From CAZASK01 sp964487845 (GTDB taxonomy: Bacteria > Chlamydiota > Chlamydiia > Chlamydiales > FEN-1388), in assembly GCA_964487845.1 (NCBI GenBank), contig CAZASK010000003.1:39229-103228 (forward strand): a DNA stretch of 64,000 nucleotides, read 5' to 3'. The position numbers and the translations under genes are program-made. A model generated the notes under the pieces. The model searched no databases and was not told the origin of the DNA. It saw only the letters and a list, made by a program, of their open reading frames with translations. Shown here piece after piece: positions 54,715 through 63,871 of this stretch. The first letter of the stretch is position 1. Each line of letters begins with the position of its first letter.

Positions 54715-55705
54715 AAGAGAGCTCTTTTTTTATACATTCCGCATTATGAAGGATCATTTTTTCATATGTATCTGCATCTGACCCTGATGGTCCCATGGCA
54801 TCACCATACAACACACTATGAGCGATACGTACAGCATGACCTTTTTTCACACTTGCATCAAGCAATTTTCTAATCGAGTCTTGGCTAATATTGGACTCTG
54901 CAAACAAGCAATGAATGTTATATTTGATTAAGTGGCTGAGCAAACGGCTGATATCATGTGTGCTGAGCTGACTATCAGGAGCAAGCCCCTCAGGAGCCTG
55001 ACAGCGAGATCGAAAGTCATTTTGATCTTCTGCCAAATAGGCTCTTGTAAAATAGGTAAATGCATCATGCGTGGTCACGAGATAGCGCGCTTCCTCTGGC
55101 AGCTCATGTAACATTTTTCTAATCTTATCATGCATCCTTCCAAGCTGTGCTGTATAGAGCTGCATTTCGTTCATAAATTGATCCTTTTTCTCTGGGCGCT
55201 TCTCTGCAAGACAGTGCGCTATAAAGGGAAGTGTTTTTGCAAAAAGAGAAATATCCATCCATATATGAGGATCTAATACTCCTTCTGACCTCAAAATATG
55301 GTGCGGATAGTGTTCAAGAAGATAGTCTCCGAGAGCGTAAGCTTTTGGATTTTTCAGAAGTTGATTTGCAAGACTTGGCCCATGCTCAAGCCCTAGGCCA
55401 TTATAAAAAATCAGATCGGCTCGCAAAAATTTCTCATCATCCCCTTTTACCAGCTGATAGGAATGAGGATTATGCTGCCCTTGAATCAAGACATAACAGT
55501 CGATCTCCTGCCCACCAACATGGGCTACCAAATCCCCTACCATGGCAGTAGTGCATAGCACTTTGAGCTTACCATTTTCTTGCATCCACGCCTTTAGCGC
55601 TTCATTTCCTCTCTTTTGATCACATGATACAGCGAAAATAGTGAGGAATAATATACATAAAAATCGAATCGCTTTTTTTATTTTAAAACTTGTACAAAAA
55701 CTCAT
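54695..55705 (-). CDS. ytgA: Metal-binding lipoprotein YtgA
   Basis: A 336-residue cluster A-I solute-binding protein (TroA/ZnuA/PsaA-like), CT067 orthologue, delivering Fe/Mn/Zn to the YtgBCD transporter. The signal has a lipobox at FAVSC (Cys in FLTIFAVSCDQK). Likely metal ligands are in YVLIQGQHNPHSYQLV, LDPHIWMDISL, VTTHDAFTYF and the later CLFAESNIS region. ATG at 55705 is chosen; an upstream TTG is less likely. A promoter lies 50 bases upstream. It is the first gene of the six-gene unit ytgABCD-rseP-phr. Confidence 0.94.
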   Translation of the reverse strand: MSFCTSFKIKKAIRFLCILFLTIFAVSCDQKRGNEALKAWMQENGKLKVLCTTAMVGDLVAHVGGQEIDCYVLIQGQHNPHSYQLVKGDDEKFLRADLIFYNGLGLEHGPSLANQLLKNPKAYALGDYLLEHYPHHILRSEGVLDPHIWMDISLFAKTLPFIAHCLAEKRPEKKDQFMNEMQLYTAQLGRMHDKIRKMLHELPEEARYLVTTHDAFTYFTRAYLAEDQNDFRSRCQAPEGLAPDSQLSTHDISRLLSHLIKYNIHCLFAESNISQDSIRKLLDASVKKGHAVRIAHSVLYGDAMGPSGSDADTYEKMILHNAECIKKELSYDQNCS

Positions 55706-55753
55706 TTTCACCCGCAAGTAAGCTACAAATCAACCTTCTCAAGAATAGCACCA

Positions 55754-55782
55754 ATGATACTCTTTTTTGACACGTAGGGCAA
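55754..55782 (-). promoter_or_regulatory. Promoter of the ytg operon
   Basis: On the minus strand TTGCCC (55777-55782), 17-base spacer, TATCAT (55754-55759). The transcript would run into ytgA. Its proximity to the oppositely directed promoter at 55801 makes the intervening DNA the natural place for YtgR control. Confidence 0.55.
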
Positions 55783-55800
55783 ACGAAAATTAATAATTAG

Positions 55801-55829
55801 TTGACGAAACAAATCGGGTTTGTTATTAA
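55801..55829 (+). promoter_or_regulatory. Promoter of the conserved 169-residue protein gene
   Basis: TTGACG at 55801-55806, 17-base spacer, TATTAA at 55824-55829, followed 38 bases later by the ATG at 55868. Divergent from the ytg promoter. Confidence 0.55.
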
Positions 55830-55867
55830 GTTCCTATTTGAACAACAACATTACATAAAGGTACGTT

Positions 55868-56377
55868 ATGCCGACTACAGATCAAATGCAACAAACAAAT
55901 GCAATGATTGCTACATCAAGTCACGAACTTGAGCAAGTAATCAACAATGCAATTAAGAAAGTAGGCGCGAATAAGGAAAACGATTTGTGTCATTATCTAC
56001 CTGGAGCAGGCGGGGGATATATGCATCACTTCACCATGAAAAAAATGAAACATCAGATGCCAGCACAGTTAGCTGAGATGCTACAGAGCTTCATTATCAA
56101 ACCTTCAAAGCCACTTACTGTCATGCCAAAGCAAAGAGCAGCACGAGGCTCCAAGAAAAAAAATAAAGCTCACTTTGTTGTCGCTAAGCAAGAAATGGAC
56201 AAGCTCCTTGGATTGGTGCGTGCCGCAGGAGATAAAGACCTCATGCGTAAGCTTCTGCCACAAAAAGATCTTCGCACTCTTAAAAAAGAGCTTCTTTCCT
56301 CCATCAGACAAAATCGCATTGAACCAGAGCTATGGCATAGCTACACAGAAATGGTCTCTCAACAACCAGCTCAATAA
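55868..56377 (+). CDS. Conserved chlamydial hypothetical protein (CT066-like position)
   Basis: A 169-residue basic protein without signal peptide or membrane segment. It has an N-terminal region rich in Gln/Met (PTTDQMQQTNAMIATSS), a GYMHHFTMKKMKHQMP stretch, a strongly basic loop (KQRAARGSKKKNKAH) and a helical C-terminus. In C. trachomatis the hypothetical CT066 sits next to ytgA (CT067) in the same way; I infer orthology from position and size, not from alignment. The basic loop suggests nucleic-acid or acidic-partner binding. A strong terminator follows. Confidence 0.75.
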   Translation: MPTTDQMQQTNAMIATSSHELEQVINNAIKKVGANKENDLCHYLPGAGGGYMHHFTMKKMKHQMPAQLAEMLQSFIIKPSKPLTVMPKQRAARGSKKKNKAHFVVAKQEMDKLLGLVRAAGDKDLMRKLLPQKDLRTLKKELLSSIRQNRIEPELWHSYTEMVSQQPAQ

Positions 56378-56390
56378 GCCAGCCTACACA

Positions 56391-56430
56391 AATAGCCGTT
56401 GTCATGAATACACAGCTCAACGGCTATTTT
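56391..56430 (+). terminator. Intrinsic terminator after the 169-residue protein gene
   Basis: Perfect 11-bp stem AATAGCCGTTG (56391-56401) and CAACGGCTATT (56418-56428) with a 16-base loop, followed by TTTCTTTG. It lies 13 bases beyond the stop codon. Confidence 0.8.
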
Positions 56431-56524
56431 CTTTGCATTCAAAAATCATCTACACATTCTACTTGATTAAAATAAATTATCCAAATAGCCTTTATATATA
56501 ACTTTATAATATAAGAAGCTTTAT

Positions 56525-57685
56525 ATGAATAATTTTTATCAAGAAATTGCAGAAAAAAAAGAATTTAATCAATATCTTGTAAATATATTAGACACTCTGC
56601 GAAACGATTCTAGAATCTTAGATAAAAAAGAAATAAAGACGATAAAAACAAACTTAGAAAAATCACTTCCATCATGTAAAGACGAAGCGAAGTATGCAGA
56701 AGATCTTTTGCAATCCACAGAAAAAGTGCAAAAAATATTTTTGTGCGAGAATTGGGAAGAGAATCAAGCGATCAAACAATTTGCCGACATCATTCTAAAA
56801 ACTCTTCGCAAAAAAGTGCCCGAGGAAGAAAAATCTCGTTTAAAAAAACTCTCTCGCAAAATCGCCAAAACTACTGCACTCATCATGGGCAAAGATAACT
56901 CCCTCGAAAAGCGCGTAAAAAAATTATCTAAAAAGAAAAAAAACGCTAAGTATATCTATAAAACTATATCTCATTTTCTCACACTTGCCGCAAGAGATAA
57001 AGTACACGCAGCACGTCCTTTTATCGACACATATATACAAAACAAAAACACCCTCTCTGAAAAACAGATAAAAACTATAAATAAACAACTTCATACTATA
57101 GATTTTGCAACACAGCATAGCACTCAAGAAAGCAAAGCTCTAAAAAATACTGCTCTGAAAATAGTGAAGATAGAAAAAAACGCCGTCGAACAACTGAAAA
57201 CAGAATTTCCAACATGGGTCAAAACATCTAAAAAATTAGACAAACTTGTCGCTATTAAATCCTCTGGACTCTCATGGGATAAAAGACAACAGATCATAGA
57301 CTCTTCAGATATGATAAACGATATTTCAGATGATCTTGACGAAACTTCTAAAAAAATACATATTTTTGTAGCTTATGACGAAAAAAATACTGCTCAAGGG
57401 ATAGCTATTGCAAAAATTGGAAAGCAGCATCTAACCCTCAACTGGTTGGCTACCCATCCTGGAAATCTGGGGGTACTTACTGACCCTGAACATCAAGTAA
57501 AAGGTGTTGGAACAGCAATTATTACTCACCTGGCAAAACTCGCGCTCAACAAAAATCTAAAGTCGATTCAACTGGATTGCACTGATAGTGCTTTACCTTG
57601 GTACAAGCACCTTGGATTTACAAGCGGAACAAAAAAATATCTCCAACTCGACACTCAAGCAATGCAAAAACTTGTGAACAAATAA
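56525..57685 (+). CDS. GNAT-acetyltransferase-like protein, tandem copy 1
   Basis: A 386-residue protein. The N-terminal 270 residues are lysine-rich and helical with no recognised family (IKQFADIILKTLRKKVPEEE). The C-terminal 100 residues fit the GNAT N-acetyltransferase fold: a beta hairpin AQGIAIAKIGKQHLTLNWL, ATHPGNLGVL, acetyl-CoA loop QVKGVGTAIITHLAKLAL and the closing SALPWYKHLGFTSG. The acetyl-CoA motif QxxGxG is intact, so activity is plausible. The next gene is a clear paralogue over its whole length. The DNA is AT-rich compared with housekeeping neighbours. A TATAAT at 56505 lies close to the start codon. Target unknown. Confidence 0.78.
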   Translation: MNNFYQEIAEKKEFNQYLVNILDTLRNDSRILDKKEIKTIKTNLEKSLPSCKDEAKYAEDLLQSTEKVQKIFLCENWEENQAIKQFADIILKTLRKKVPEEEKSRLKKLSRKIAKTTALIMGKDNSLEKRVKKLSKKKKNAKYIYKTISHFLTLAARDKVHAARPFIDTYIQNKNTLSEKQIKTINKQLHTIDFATQHSTQESKALKNTALKIVKIEKNAVEQLKTEFPTWVKTSKKLDKLVAIKSSGLSWDKRQQIIDSSDMINDISDDLDETSKKIHIFVAYDEKNTAQGIAIAKIGKQHLTLNWLATHPGNLGVLTDPEHQVKGVGTAIITHLAKLALNKNLKSIQLDCTDSALPWYKHLGFTSGTKKYLQLDTQAMQKLVNK

Positions 57686-57716
57686 CAAACTAGACTTCTT
57701 CAACAAACTTTCGAAA

Positions 57717-57740
57717 CAGCCATTTCTTAAGAAATGGCTG
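57717..57740. repeat. Perfect 24-bp palindrome between the GNAT paralogues
   Basis: CAGCCATTTCTT followed by its exact reverse complement, with no loop, 31 bases behind the first GNAT stop. It could act as a terminator (ACATACTTTCTTCTC follows, without a pure T run) or as an operator for the second gene. Confidence 0.6.
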
Positions 57741-57828
57741 ACATACTTTCTTCTCTTTAGTGTTTTATAGAAAATTAAAAATCAGTCGGTTATCATATCA
57801 CACTTTATAACCATCTATAACTTATATC

Positions 57829-59028
57829 ATGAACAACATTAGAAATTTCTCAAGTAATATTAGTAATTGCTACACCCTCTTTTACCAAGCGGAAATTAAA
57901 AACTATTTCTCAAAAAAATTGGACAAACTGCGAAGCTGCTGTACACAACTCGATACAAAGCAAAAAGAAAAGATAAAAAAAAATTTAGAAAAGCTTCTCC
58001 CTCACCCGAAAAAAGAGGGGTATGAACAATCGATCGAATCATCATGTCAACAGATCGCTCGAATATACGTGTCCGAAGAATGGATCAAGAATAAATCAAT
58101 CAAACAATTTGCCCATATTCTTCTCAAAACAATGCAGGCACATGTCGTTGAAAAAGACAAAAAAGCACTTAAGAAACTCGGGAAACAGACAAAAGAAGCT
58201 ACAACGATCGTTATACACAGAAAAGATGCGCTCGAACAGCGCATTCAAAAACTAAGCAGCAAGAGAAAAGGAGCGAAACGGATTACACAACTCATTACCG
58301 CCTTTCTTTCCATCGCCCCTCTCAAGCAAATAGATAAAAAACGATCGTTTATTCACACATACATCAATAGTTCAAATATTCACTCAGAAAAACAGCGAAA
58401 CAAAATAAATAAGATACTGAAGAATTTAGATTTTGCAAGAATCTTAGCCAAACAGCCAACCTGCCCGCTGAAGAAGACAGATTTACACGTAGTTGAAATA
58501 GACGAAAGCGGATTGGATACACTGAAAACTCATCTTTTTTCATGGCACACGCTCAATAAACAACTACGAAAAGTCATACACATGAGAGCCTCAAATCTTC
58601 CACCGGAGAAGAGAAGACAAATAGGAGATTCTTCAGTCGTAGTAGATAACATTTTGCTAACACTGGAAAATATGCAAAAAAAAATTTCAACGACTAAAAA
58701 ATATGTATGGACTGCCCATGACTCTCAACACAACGAGCAAGGAGTAGCTATAGCGAAAATTGACGAGAAGTATATGACACTGAAGCTACTTGCTACCCAC
58801 CCTGCAAATCTAGGCATATTGGCACACCAAAACTACCAAATAAAAGGAGTTGGGACAGCACTTCTTACCCACCTTGCAAAAATAGCTCTTGAGAAGCAGC
58901 TACACTCGATACAGCTCGACTGCACAGATAGCGCTCTCCCATGGTACACTCACCTTGGCTTTACTAAAGGAGAACATAAATTTCTTCAACTTGACAGCCA
59001 AGGGATGCAGCAACTGGTAAACAAATAA
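57829..59028 (+). CDS. GNAT-acetyltransferase-like protein, tandem copy 2
   Basis: A 399-residue paralogue of the preceding gene. The helical N-terminal part aligns by eye (SIKQFAHILLKTMQ against AIKQFADIILKTLR; SFIHTYINSSNIHSEKQ against PFIDTYIQNKNTLSEKQ). The GNAT domain is more alike (QIKGVGTALLTHLAKIAL, LDCTDSALPWYTHLGFTKG, QQLVNK at the end). The first 30 residues differ. Divergence is too great for a recent duplication. Conservation of the acetyl-CoA loop in both copies suggests both are active enzymes with different targets. It converges with the CysJ-like gene, 20 bases apart, with no hairpin between. Confidence 0.78.
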   Translation: MNNIRNFSSNISNCYTLFYQAEIKNYFSKKLDKLRSCCTQLDTKQKEKIKKNLEKLLPHPKKEGYEQSIESSCQQIARIYVSEEWIKNKSIKQFAHILLKTMQAHVVEKDKKALKKLGKQTKEATTIVIHRKDALEQRIQKLSSKRKGAKRITQLITAFLSIAPLKQIDKKRSFIHTYINSSNIHSEKQRNKINKILKNLDFARILAKQPTCPLKKTDLHVVEIDESGLDTLKTHLFSWHTLNKQLRKVIHMRASNLPPEKRRQIGDSSVVVDNILLTLENMQKKISTTKKYVWTAHDSQHNEQGVAIAKIDEKYMTLKLLATHPANLGILAHQNYQIKGVGTALLTHLAKIALEKQLHSIQLDCTDSALPWYTHLGFTKGEHKFLQLDSQGMQQLVNK

Positions 59029-59048
59029 TTCCGGCTTGAGCACACGGC

Positions 59049-60170
59049 CTAATAAATGTCTCGGATATACCGCTTTTCTTTTCTCAGCATTTTTACATAT
59101 TCTTTTGCGGCGTCAGCTGAGAGCAAACCCTCTGACTCTGCAATATGATGCAAGCAGATGTCTACATCTTTGGCCATGGTGTCAGCACTTCCGCATACAT
59201 AGATGATAGCGCCCTCTTGAATCCACTGCCAAAGTGACTTTCTTTGTTCCCACATTACATGCTGGACATACACCTTCTGCGGCTGATCTCGAGAAAAAGC
59301 AACATCAAGTCGGAGCAGCCCTTGACGGACAAGATCTTTCCAAAAGTCTTCATAAAAAAAGTCAGCGCCTTGATGACGCTCACCAAAAAACAGCCAATTT
59401 TTCCCGCTTGCCTTCCGAAACACCCTTTCTTGCATAAATCCTCGAAATGGCGCTACCCCAGTTCCAGGTCCTATCATAATAATAGATCTACTGTCATCTT
59501 GTGGCAGATGAAAATCTTTTGAAGGCTGTAGGTAAAGAGAAACGCAAGGCTTATTCATCGGGGCAAGATCACAGAGAAAGTGCGAGCATATCCCTCTTCT
59601 TTCCTTACCATCTACTGTATAGTGCACTCTCGCTACAGTAAAATGCACTTCATCGCCTACTACACTCTGCGCGGAAGAAATCGAATAAAATCGCGGGAGC
59701 ATAGGCTGTAGAGCCGATACGAACGACTGAGGATCCCATACTATAGAAGAGTATGTTTCTACAATCTCTACGAGATTATTTTGCTGTGTAAAATATTTTA
59801 CCGCATCATCATCTGCAAGAATAGATGTAATCGCCTCCAAGCTACCACGCGCTGCAAGGGCTACCAAAAACTTTTTTGGTACATGGGCAATATTTGCTTT
59901 TGCTCGTAAAAATGTTTCTATTGTATAGGAAACACCTTTTGCATCCTGCACCAGAGCATGAGGATCGAGATGAGTCGCACGAAGAATACGCTCTACTTGA
60001 CCAGGATCATTTTCAGGGTACATGGCGAAGCTATCGCCTGGCTGATACGCAATACCAGATCCACGGATACTTAACTCAAAATGCCATGTCTCACGCAGCC
60101 CCACCTCTTTATTCAAAAGATGGCGCGATACAATAGTTGCTTGAAAGGGGTGCAGCCTATCGAATACCAT
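59049..60170 (-). CDS. cysJ: CysJ-like NADPH-dependent flavin reductase (sulfite reductase flavoprotein type)
   Basis: A 373-residue FAD/NADPH reductase related to the C-terminal part of CysJ and cytochrome P450 reductase, without the flavodoxin domain. Residues about 1-200 hold the FAD-binding region with IAYQPGDSFAMYPEN and the flavin motif PRFYSISSAQS. The NAD(P) part has IMIGPGTGVAPFRGFMQER, NWLFFGERHQGADFFY and IIYVCGSADTMAKDV. The ATG at 60170 has AGGAAG 7 bases upstream and avoids overlap with gltX. No partner sulfite reductase haemoprotein is in the window, so the electron acceptor is unknown. Confidence 0.85.
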   Translation of the reverse strand: MVFDRLHPFQATIVSRHLLNKEVGLRETWHFELSIRGSGIAYQPGDSFAMYPENDPGQVERILRATHLDPHALVQDAKGVSYTIETFLRAKANIAHVPKKFLVALAARGSLEAITSILADDDAVKYFTQQNNLVEIVETYSSIVWDPQSFVSALQPMLPRFYSISSAQSVVGDEVHFTVARVHYTVDGKERRGICSHFLCDLAPMNKPCVSLYLQPSKDFHLPQDDSRSIIMIGPGTGVAPFRGFMQERVFRKASGKNWLFFGERHQGADFFYEDFWKDLVRQGLLRLDVAFSRDQPQKVYVQHVMWEQRKSLWQWIQEGAIIYVCGSADTMAKDVDICLHHIAESEGLLSADAAKEYVKMLRKEKRYIRDIY

Positions 60171-60178
60171 GATACTTC

Positions 60179-61684
60179 CTACAGAGTAAGCAGTGAGCTG
60201 CAATCATTTGCATCGAATGCTTTTTTGCAGGCATCGAGCTTTTTATTCGAGATCCCACCTAAACAGTCAATCGCCTGTAAAAGACGTACGCGCGTACGAT
60301 CTTTTCCTAAAAGGTGAATCGAGTCGAATAATGGCAGTCCATGACGTTTGCCCTGTATCGCTGCAAATAAAAGAGGGATTGCCACCTTTTTGTGCTGCAC
60401 TTTAAAAAGCTCCGATACTTTCTTCGATGCCTCATAGGCTCCAGGACCTGTCCAATTCTCACTTGCATCTAGTTGCCAGATCATCGCTTGTAAAAAATAT
60501 GCCGAGGCATGCTCAGTCATCGACTCGAGATGGAAGAGCTCTTTCGTCAAGTGGAGCTGACTCACAAAGAAAAAGCTCGCAAGCTCCATAAACTCACTAA
60601 ACGTCTTCATGCGTGTATGGCAAAGAGGCATGAGCTTATTCATAAATGCATCATTGAATGTCCACTCTTTCAAGCGATCCCATAATTTATCTTGAGGGAT
60701 CGTCGTCAGCAAATACTGCTGATTGAGCCAATCGAGCTTTTGAATATCAAATACAGCACCTGACACCCCAATACGCTTAACGTCAAAATCTTGAATGATT
60801 TCCTCAAGCGGATAGATCTCATTGCCACTCGGAACGCTATATCCCATGAGTGTCATAAAGTTCATAAACGCCTCTGGAAGGTAGCCGCTATCTCGATAAT
60901 AGAAAATAGAAGTTGGATTGCGGCGTTTCGATAATTTTTTACCATCTTTACCTAGAAGAAGCGGCATATGCATAAATGTAGGTGGAGTCCAGCCAAAACT
61001 TTCGTAAAGCATCACATGTTTGGGCGTAGAGGTCAGCCATTCATCTCCGCGGATCACGTGAGTAATCTTCATCAAATGATCATCGACTACATTTGCAAGA
61101 TGATAAGTAGGAAAATGATCCGACTTCATCAAGATCTGGTCATCTACATCGGCCCAAGGGACTACGATTTTTCCTTTGATCGCATCTTCAAATACACACT
61201 CTCCTGAAAGCGGGACTTTTAAGCGGATGACATAGGACTCACCACGAGCTTCTCTTTCCTTGACCTCTTCATCTGAGAGATTGCGATAGCGCCTGTCATA
61301 TCCTTGCTTTTGGCCACGTGCTGCAGCAACTTCTCTCATCTCTTGTAGCTCTTCTGCTGTGGCAAAGCACTTGTAGGCTTTTTTGGCACGCAAAAGGTCT
61401 TCACAATGTTTTCTGTAAATATCTGTTCTCTCTGACTGTCTATATGGACCGTAGGGACCGCCAACATCGGGACCTTCATCCCACTGGATTTGCGCCCACT
61501 TCAGCGCATCATAGATACTTTGCTCATATTCAGGGCGACTTCTCGTGCGATCAGTGTCTTCAATACGTAGAATAAACTTTCCCCCGTGCTTCTTTGCAAA
61601 AATCACATTGAAAAGAGCCATGTAGGCTGTGCCAACATGAGGATCGCCTGTAGGCGAAGGAGCTATACGAACGCGTACTGTCAT
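60179..61684 (-). CDS. gltX: Glutamyl-tRNA synthetase
   Basis: A 501-residue class I synthetase charging tRNA-Glu (CT445 orthologue). The HIGH-like motif is in [19 protein letters not shown] and the KMSKS-like motif in [32 protein letters not shown] and [19 protein letters not shown] are the other family signatures. In many bacteria lacking GlnRS it also mischarges tRNA-Gln. It is followed 8 bases later by the CysJ-like gene in one unit. Confidence 0.97.
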   Translation of the reverse strand: MTVRVRIAPSPTGDPHVGTAYMALFNVIFAKKHGGKFILRIEDTDRTRSRPEYEQSIYDALKWAQIQWDEGPDVGGPYGPYRQSERTDIYRKHCEDLLRAKKAYKCFATAEELQEMREVAAARGQKQGYDRRYRNLSDEEVKEREARGESYVIRLKVPLSGECVFEDAIKGKIVVPWADVDDQILMKSDHFPTYHLANVVDDHLMKITHVIRGDEWLTSTPKHVMLYESFGWTPPTFMHMPLLLGKDGKKLSKRRNPTSIFYYRDSGYLPEAFMNFMTLMGYSVPSGNEIYPLEEIIQDFDVKRIGVSGAVFDIQKLDWLNQQYLLTTIPQDKLWDRLKEWTFNDAFMNKLMPLCHTRMKTFSEFMELASFFFVSQLHLTKELFHLESMTEHASAYFLQAMIWQLDASENWTGPGAYEASKKVSELFKVQHKKVAIPLLFAAIQGKRHGLPLFDSIHLLGKDRTRVRLLQAIDCLGGISNKKLDACKKAFDANDCSSLLTL

Positions 61685-61780
61685 AATGATACATCAGGTA
61701 AAAAATAAAAATACTGGATATAGCATGCCTGAATCACTTTTTGAAAGCAAGTCAAGCACTTCTCGCTTCAGCAATTGTGC

Positions 61781-61877
61781 TTGAGTCATATCCTTCGGAT
61801 ATGACTCAAACATTCTTAGGCCTCTTATACTCAAAATAATCCAAGTTTGCTAACATCACAAGTGCGTAAGATGAGTT
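61781..61877. repeat. Diverged copy of the palindromic element
   Basis: Hairpin TTGAGTCATATCC-TTC-GGATATGACTCAA at 61781-61809, then TATACTCAAAATAATCCAAG, and CATCACAAGTGCGTAAGATGAGTT-type sequence ending at 61877. The central tip and the right arm correspond to the element at 5671-5833 read on the opposite strand; the left arm is not recognisable. It occupies most of the 228-base gap between gltX and the LRR gene. Confidence 0.65.
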
Positions 61878-61912
61878 ACTTATACGAGTAGCAACAAGAA
61901 GTACGTAATGAA

Positions 61913-63740
61913 TTAATCGTCACTACTGTCGTTATCGTCATCGTTTTCGTTCACGTCATCATACGAGATAGTCTTCACTTTCTGCAGGAGGACAGGTGGA
62001 ACTTCTGTAATATTGGCGCAATCCATTATATTGAGGAATTCGATAGTGTTGATGCAATCGTTGACTATATGTTCAAAACATTGATCACCAACGCCGGTAT
62101 TGTAAAAATTCAGATTTTTCAAGTTTGTAAAGCCTTTTTGATGCTCAGAAACATTCTCACAGGAACAAAGTTCAAGGTGTTCCACAGTGTCACCGTTTGC
62201 TTTTGCAAGATTTTCAAGTCCTTTATTTCCGAAAGAAGATCCGGATAACTTAACAACTTTCAGCATTCCCATTCTCTCTTTTGTAAACTCTCTAATTTCC
62301 TTGCACTCCTCTAGATTGATAATTTGAAAGTTATCGCCTACTGAACGAGCGAAACTACTAAGGCATTCATCTGTGATATCTGATCCTTTGAATATGATTT
62401 CTTTTAAATTCACCAACCTTTTTGAGAATTTCGTATATCCTGAAGTCGAGCTCATATCGATCCATTCAAGAGTATCCCCCACTTCGCTAATGACAGATTT
62501 AAGAAATTCATCTGAAACATGGCCACTACTCAAATCGAGGTTGAGGAGAACTTTAAACTGTTTTGGAAAAGTTTCGACTTTCTCAGAACAGGACATAATC
62601 AACGTATTCAGCGTATCACCGTTGGTATTGGCGATAAACTGAAGAACCTCTTCTTCATTATGTTTAATCTCTGGCAGCTTAAGTATTTGTAAGCATGTAA
62701 ATTCATGTTGTATCGGGAAATTTTCGATTTCACGAGAAGGATTAGATAGATATAGGCATTGAAGTGTTTTTCCATTCGATTGAGCAATATCATTAATACA
62801 ATCAGTATTGACTCCTCGACCTGCAAGTTTAAGTGTTTTTAAGTTGTTTAGTGTGCGGGAATCGTGAAATTAGATTGCAGCACGACAGGTCAAGCTCCTC
62901 AATACCAGGGATATTGGTAGCTATAGCAACCAGATCATCATCTGATATCTGACTGCCCGATAGATCTAATATTTTTAATGAATTCAGCTTAGGCAGAGCT
63001 GTTATATTAGGACACCTTTGAAGTGCAAGATTTATAAGATTTGGACATCGCTGACTTAGCAATTCTATTACGTCATTATCCATTGCTACAGAATCGGAAA
63101 TTGAAAAAGATTCCAATGTGCTTGGTAAACACGAAATGAGGACAAGTAATTGTTCTTTACTTAAATTAACCGGAGAGGGAATGGTCAGATGTTTTAATAT
63201 TTCGTATGGAATGGCATTAAAAACAATAGCCTTAAAATCGTTGTTTTTTGGAAAACAAAGGCTTTGTAAGTGACTCTTCCATAAATAGACAACTAGCTGT
63301 GTTACTTCAGGCGTAAAATGCTGATTTTCCGAAGGAGATATATTTTTTATCTGCAGATTAAGAAATTTTGATGCAGTCTCGCACATTAACTTTTGCTTCG
63401 CTGTAATTGCACGTGGGTCTTTAGATCCGATAAATGCTGCTTGGTGCTTGAGTAGCTCATGATGTTCTATATTTGGAATTTTTGTCCGTATCATCAATGC
63501 CACGCGCTGCTGAAATAAATGTAAGAGCTTTTTATAGAAAGGTGTGTTTTTATCAGTTAAATTTTGCAATATAGGATTTATAAGCTTATCTGCAATCAGA
63601 TTTAGCGCGTGCTTCGACTTACCTCCTTTAACTGGAAAAAATTGTGAGGGGTTTTTTATAACGTGCTCTAAAATCATTTCTTGAAGGCTATTTGAATAAC
63701 CTAAAAACATTTTTGGACGATTATCTAAATTTATATTCAC
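61913..63740 (-). pseudogene. Leucine-rich-repeat protein gene with a one-base frameshift
   Basis: A gene for an LRR protein of about 608 residues if read through one frameshift. The first 303 residues (63740-62829) have a helical N-terminal region followed by LRRs (LKILDLSGSQISDDDLVA, IEELDLSCCN) and stop soon after T5 at 62836-62840. Skipping one base restores the frame, giving LKTLKLAGRG and continuing LRRs (LLNLDLSSGHVSDEFL, LEWIDMSSTSG) to an acidic tail rich in Asp/Asn. The repeat type is that of RNI/AMN1-like proteins. The start is GTG at 63740 with TGAGGT 7 bases upstream. It may be a real pseudogene, a phase-variable gene or a sequencing error in a homopolymer. LRR proteins of environmental chlamydiae are often suspected host-interaction factors. 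Confidence 0.75.
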
Positions 63741-63758
63741 AAATTACCTCATTAGTTA

Positions 63759-63773
63759 CTCGCCTTACGCACT
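63759..63773. repeat. Solo copy of the palindrome end motif
   Basis: CTCGCCTTACGCACT, identical to the outer end of the 5671-5833 element (complement of 5817-5831). It lies 19 bases upstream of the GTG start of the LRR gene, as the first element lies just upstream of der. Confidence 0.6.
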
Positions 63774-63780
63774 CACTATA

Positions 63781-63871
63781 GAGAATCACTGTTTTTATGA
63801 AGGGCGATTCTCCTCTAGACATGCGCAAGGGTAAATGTTCACCCCCTCCTTCTTCGGAGGTGAACATTTAC
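63781..63871. other. Two consecutive hairpins upstream of the LRR gene
   Basis: GAGAATC/GATTCTC arms at 63781-63812, and a stronger hairpin at 63831-63871 with GTAAATGTTCACC and GGTGAACATTTAC as arms and CCTCC/GGAGG near the tip. The rest of the 260-base end region (63872-64000) is AT-rich and shows no gene. Confidence 0.5.

Noticed and set aside
62608..62826. A 72-residue minus-strand reading frame between the LRR halves
   Set aside because: It has no LRR pattern, while another frame over the same bases continues the LRRs.
62829..62850. Programmed frameshift signal in the LRR gene
   Set aside because: The classical A AAA AAC slippery heptamer is not present (only five A), and a +1 step would be needed.
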